From: Amycolatopsis vastitatis | GTDB lineage: Bacteria > Actinomycetota > Actinomycetes > Mycobacteriales > Pseudonocardiaceae | Reading direction: 5' to 3' | Length of the DNA: 64,000 nt | NCBI RefSeq assembly: GCF_002234595.1 | Contig: NZ_NMUL01000039.1 | Span: 1 to 64,000, forward strand | Shown: positions 61,603 through 64,000 of the stretch, one piece after another | Layout of the letters: each line of letters starts with the position of its first letter | How positions within the stretch are numbered: the stretch's first letter is position 1 | Notes under the pieces: model-generated | Database searches by the model: none | What the model was told of the DNA's origin: nothing | The model's input: only the letters and a program-made list of their open reading frames with translations | Program-made: the position numbers and the translations under genes

Positions 61603-61684
61603 AGGGTGACACAAATCGGCTCGCCAAGCGGTTTGAGTGGTGACAGGCTGGAGCGGTCACACGTCGTCGTTTTCGGAGGTAAGC

Positions 61685-61870
61685 ATGAGTGAACCGACCC
61701 CGTCGCCCAGCGGCGAGGAGGACGACGTCAAGCGCAAGTTCCGCGAGGCACTGGAACGCAAGCAGGCCCACGCCCGGTCGGGCGCGTCGCACGAGAACGC
61801 CGGCGGCAAGAACCAGCACGCCCACGGCCCGGCGGCCAACAAGCGGACCTTCCGCCGCAAGAGCGGCTGA
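61685..61870 (+). CDS. DUF5302 small protein
   Basis: A 61-residue highly charged, probably disordered protein (EEDDVKRKFREALERK, then a basic C-terminus TFRRKSG), matching the small actinobacterial DUF5302 family. GGAGG precedes the ATG at 61685. No function is known. Confidence 0.78.
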   Translation: MSEPTPSPSGEEDDVKRKFREALERKQAHARSGASHENAGGKNQHAHGPAANKRTFRRKSG

Positions 61871-61885
61871 GCTTTCGCGCTCCCC

Positions 61886-61928
61886 GAGGGGCACCTTCAT
61901 GGCCATGGTGTCCATGAGGGTGCCCCTC
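61886..61928. terminator. Bidirectional hairpin terminator / intergenic palindrome
   Basis: Arms GAGGGGCACCTTCATGG (61886-61902) and its near-complement (61912-61928) pair over 17 bp with one G-U position around a 9-nt loop, between convergent genes. It has the same architecture and loop length as the element at 23900-23946, although the arm sequence differs. Confidence 0.7.
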
Positions 61929-61942
61929 GTGACGTTCCGGAA

Positions 61943-63016
61943 CTAGACGGTCAGGATGGAGCGCAGCCGCCCGACCTCGGCCATCCGCCGCTCGGCGAGC
62001 CGGTCGGCCGCCGTCGCCGGGGGCACGCCCTCGGTGTCGGCCAGCGCGAACACGGCCTTCGTCGTGTCGTAGATGGCCGTCGTCTTGCGCTTCGCGCGGT
62101 CGAAGTCGAAGCCGTGCCGCTCGTCGTCGACCTGGATGACGCCGCCGGCGTTCACCAGGTAGTCCGGCGCGTACAGGACGCCGCGGTCGGCGAGCTGCTT
62201 GTCGATGCCGGCGTGGGCGAGCTGGTTGTTCGCCGCGCCGCAGACGACGCGGGCGCCGAGCACCGGCACGGTTTCGTCGTTCAGCACGCCGCCGAGGGCG
62301 CACGGCGCGAAGACGTCCAGCTCGGACCGCAGCAGGGTGTCCACATCGGACGCCACCTGGACGTCGCCGTACACCGACCGGGTGCGCTCGATGGCCGGCG
62401 ACCACACGTCGGTGATCGTCACCTGCGCGCCGGCGTCCACGAGGTGCCCGACGAGGATGTGCCCGACCTTGCCGACGCCGGCCACGCCGACGCGCTTGCC
62501 CGCCAGGTCCGGGCTGCCCCAGACGTGCTCGGCCGAGGCCCGCATGCCCTGGTAGACGCCGAACGCGGTGAGCACGGACGAGTCGCCCGCCCCGCCGTCC
62601 TCGGGCGAGCGGCCGGTGACGTACTGGCACTCGCGAGCCACGACGTCCATGTCGTGGACGTACGTGCCCACGTCGCACGCCGTGATGTAGCGGCCGCCCA
62701 GGGACTGCACGAAACGCCCGTACGCGCGCAGCAGCGCTTCGGACTTGAGCGTCTTCGGGTCGCCGATGATGACGGCCTTGCCGCCGCCGAGGTCGAGCCC
62801 GGCCAGCGCGTTCTTGTACGCCATGCCCTTGGACAGCGCGAGGACGTCGTCGAGCGCGTCGGATTCGGTGGCGTAGGGGTGGAAGCGCGTCCCGCCCAGC
62901 GCGGGACCGAGCGCGGTGGAGTAGATGCCGATGATGGCCTTCAGGCCACTGGCCGCGTCGTGGCAGTACACGACTTGTTCGTGCCCGGTGCCCCGGGCGA
63001 ACACTCCTTCGGTCAC
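61943..63016 (-). CDS. vdh: Leucine/valine dehydrogenase
   Basis: A 357-residue amino-acid dehydrogenase of the Glu/Leu/Phe/Val family that reversibly deaminates branched-chain amino acids with NAD+. The catalytic Lys80 is in GLDLGGGKAVI and Lys68 is nearby; the NAD loop is VGVAGVGKVGHILVG near residue 177, and CGAANNQLAH is the C-terminal signature. In actinomycetes this enzyme feeds branched starter units for fatty acids and polyketides. It stands alone; the GTG/ATG context at 63016 is typical of the family start. Confidence 0.92.
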   Translation of the reverse strand: MTEGVFARGTGHEQVVYCHDAASGLKAIIGIYSTALGPALGGTRFHPYATESDALDDVLALSKGMAYKNALAGLDLGGGKAVIIGDPKTLKSEALLRAYGRFVQSLGGRYITACDVGTYVHDMDVVARECQYVTGRSPEDGGAGDSSVLTAFGVYQGMRASAEHVWGSPDLAGKRVGVAGVGKVGHILVGHLVDAGAQVTITDVWSPAIERTRSVYGDVQVASDVDTLLRSELDVFAPCALGGVLNDETVPVLGARVVCGAANNQLAHAGIDKQLADRGVLYAPDYLVNAGGVIQVDDERHGFDFDRAKRKTTAIYDTTKAVFALADTEGVPPATAADRLAERRMAEVGRLRSILTV

Positions 63017-63177
63017 GGTGGTGACTCCTTTGTCTCCCGCGCCCGGTTCGTGGCCGGGACGCGCTTCACGGGGGTTGTCGGAAACCCGGCGCGGAGGTCG
63101 TCCGCCCGGGTGCCCGGGATCAACCTAGATCTTCGCCGTGCGCCGGACCAGTGGCGGTCCGGGATACGAACGGGTGA

Positions 63178-64000
63178 TCAGCCTCGGACCACCGTGCCGA
63201 GGGTGCCCATCGCCGTCTCCAGCTGCGTGTCGGAGAGGTACGGCGCGGGGCCGAAGCGCAGGTAGGGGCCCCGGCTGTCGGTGCGGACGCCGTGAGCGGC
63301 CAGCGCCGCCTGCAGCCCGGCGGCGTCGGCGCAGCGCAGCGAGAGGAACCCGCCGAGCATCCCGGGCGGCGTCTCGCGGTCGCGGGTGACGACGTCCTCG
63401 GGCAGCGCGAGCTTGTCGAACACCGACGCGAGCAGCCCCACCTGGTGCTGCGAAACCTCGCGCAGGAACTCCGGGGTCAGCCCCTGCTCGGCGAAGAACC
63501 GCTGGACCCGGACGCCGCGGTAGTGGCTGGCCGGGTCGTAGGTCGCGCCGGCGAACCGGTCGCCGCCGGTGGCGTACGGGACCTTGCCGGGGTGCCGCTC
63601 GTCGGCGAGCGCGCCGAACTCGGCGTACCAGCCGGTGATCACCGGCCGCAGCTCCTGGGCGTGGGCCGGCAGCCGCAGGAAGCAGTTGCCCTCGCCCAGC
63701 TGGAGGTACTTGTAGCCGCCGCCGAGCACCCAGGCGTTGGTGAGCCCGAGGTCGTGCAGCGGGAACGGCACGACGCCGAGCGCGTGGTAGGCGTCGACGA
63801 CGAGCTCGATCGAGCGGCCGCGGCAGACGTCGGCGAGGTGCGCCAGCCCGGGCACGAGCCTCGACGTCTCGAACAGCACCGCCGAGACGAGCACCGCCGC
63901 GGTGTTGCCGTCGACCTCCGCGGCGACGCGCTCGGCGAGCGTCTTCACCGGGTCGAGCGGCACCCGCACGACCTCGACGCCCTCCTCTTCGAGGCGGGCG
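63178..64000 (-). CDS. Kynureninase-like class V PLP enzyme, 5' end beyond the window
   Basis: A partial gene; the frame stays open to the last base, so the N-terminus is missing. The visible part of about 270 residues has the PLP-binding Lys in GGGYKYLQLGEGN and the Asp-Ala-His (VVDAYHALG) upstream of it, as in class V aminotransferase-fold enzymes. Sequence style and the GWYAEFG block suggest a kynureninase relative, but cysteine desulfurase-like alternatives cannot be excluded. An in-frame GTG at 63969 is internal and is not the likely start. Separated from vdh by 161 bp. Confidence 0.65.
   Translation of the reverse strand, partial: ARLEEEGVEVVRVPLDPVKTLAERVAAEVDGNTAAVLVSAVLFETSRLVPGLAHLADVCRGRSIELVVDAYHALGVVPFPLHDLGLTNAWVLGGGYKYLQLGEGNCFLRLPAHAQELRPVITGWYAEFGALADERHPGKVPYATGGDRFAGATYDPASHYRGVRVQRFFAEQGLTPEFLREVSQHQVGLLASVFDKLALPEDVVTRDRETPPGMLGGFLSLRCADAAGLQAALAAHGVRTDSRGPYLRFGPAPYLSDTQLETAMGTLGTVVRG

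Overview
The window reads as a 64 kb stretch of a GC-rich actinomycete chromosome. GC-rich third positions, many GTG starts, four-base ATGA/GTGA gene overlaps, coenzyme F420 genes, valine dehydrogenase and a DUF222/HNH protein point to Pseudonocardiaceae, most likely Amycolatopsis or a close relative. That placement is inferred from gene content, not from a search. No rRNA, tRNA, CRISPR array, phage or complete insertion sequence was seen. The only gene of mobile ancestry is an IS1634-type transposase whose second catalytic Asp is His.

Layout. 0.3-6.7 kb: alpha/beta hydrolase and SDR pair, the transposase relative, FO synthase (fbiC) and a lipoprotein. 6.8-10.3 kb: a three-gene operon of a BesD-family Fe(II)/2-oxoglutarate oxygenase (HxD, so probably a hydroxylase), a SAM methyltransferase and a choline/carnitine O-acyltransferase. 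It faces an esterase/methyltransferase pair. The order suggests methylate, hydroxylate and O-acylate, i.e. a carnitine-like product, and it is my best candidate for an undescribed system. 12-18 kb: secreted GH87-like glucanase, OmpR/histidine-kinase pair, and a membrane protein with a long antisense overlap into the kinase. 17.7-23.9 kb: LacI regulator, sugar ABC importer without an ATPase, and a GH13 alpha-glucosidase. 24-29.4 kb: LVIVD-type secreted protein, a frameshifted solute-binding lipoprotein, a nucleotidyltransferase, a LysR regulator and a frameshifted PRISE-like reductase. 29.4-39.4 kb: mixed housekeeping and accessory enzymes, including a subtilase with Glu at the His position, dihydrolipoamide dehydrogenase, a PlsC acyltransferase and a deazaflavin-dependent nitroreductase.

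39.6-43.4 kb: LacI regulator, a perfect 14-bp operator over the next promoter, a DUF993 TIM-barrel protein plus sugar-phosphate isomerase-like gene, and an IclR regulator. 43.4-45.4 kb: second two-component pair. 45.6-50.2 kb: lysine catabolism (permease, davA amidase, davB lysine 2-monooxygenase) followed by a TetR regulator. 50.3-54.7 kb: TetR/hydrolase divergon, a PucR/CdaR-type regulator and a secreted SGNH esterase. 54.6-61.6 kb: a tightly coupled five-gene operon (carotenoid-cleavage oxygenase, acyl-CoA ligase, SCP-x thiolase, LLM F420-type oxidoreductase, PNPOx-like protein) opposite a tandem HxlR regulator with two Cys/His motifs. 61.7-64 kb: DUF5302 protein, valine dehydrogenase and a kynureninase-like PLP enzyme cut by the window end.

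Eight genes carry a TANNNT hexamer exactly 7 nt before their ATG and no Shine-Dalgarno, which suggests leaderless mRNAs. Several convergent gene ends share long hairpins that look like bidirectional terminators.
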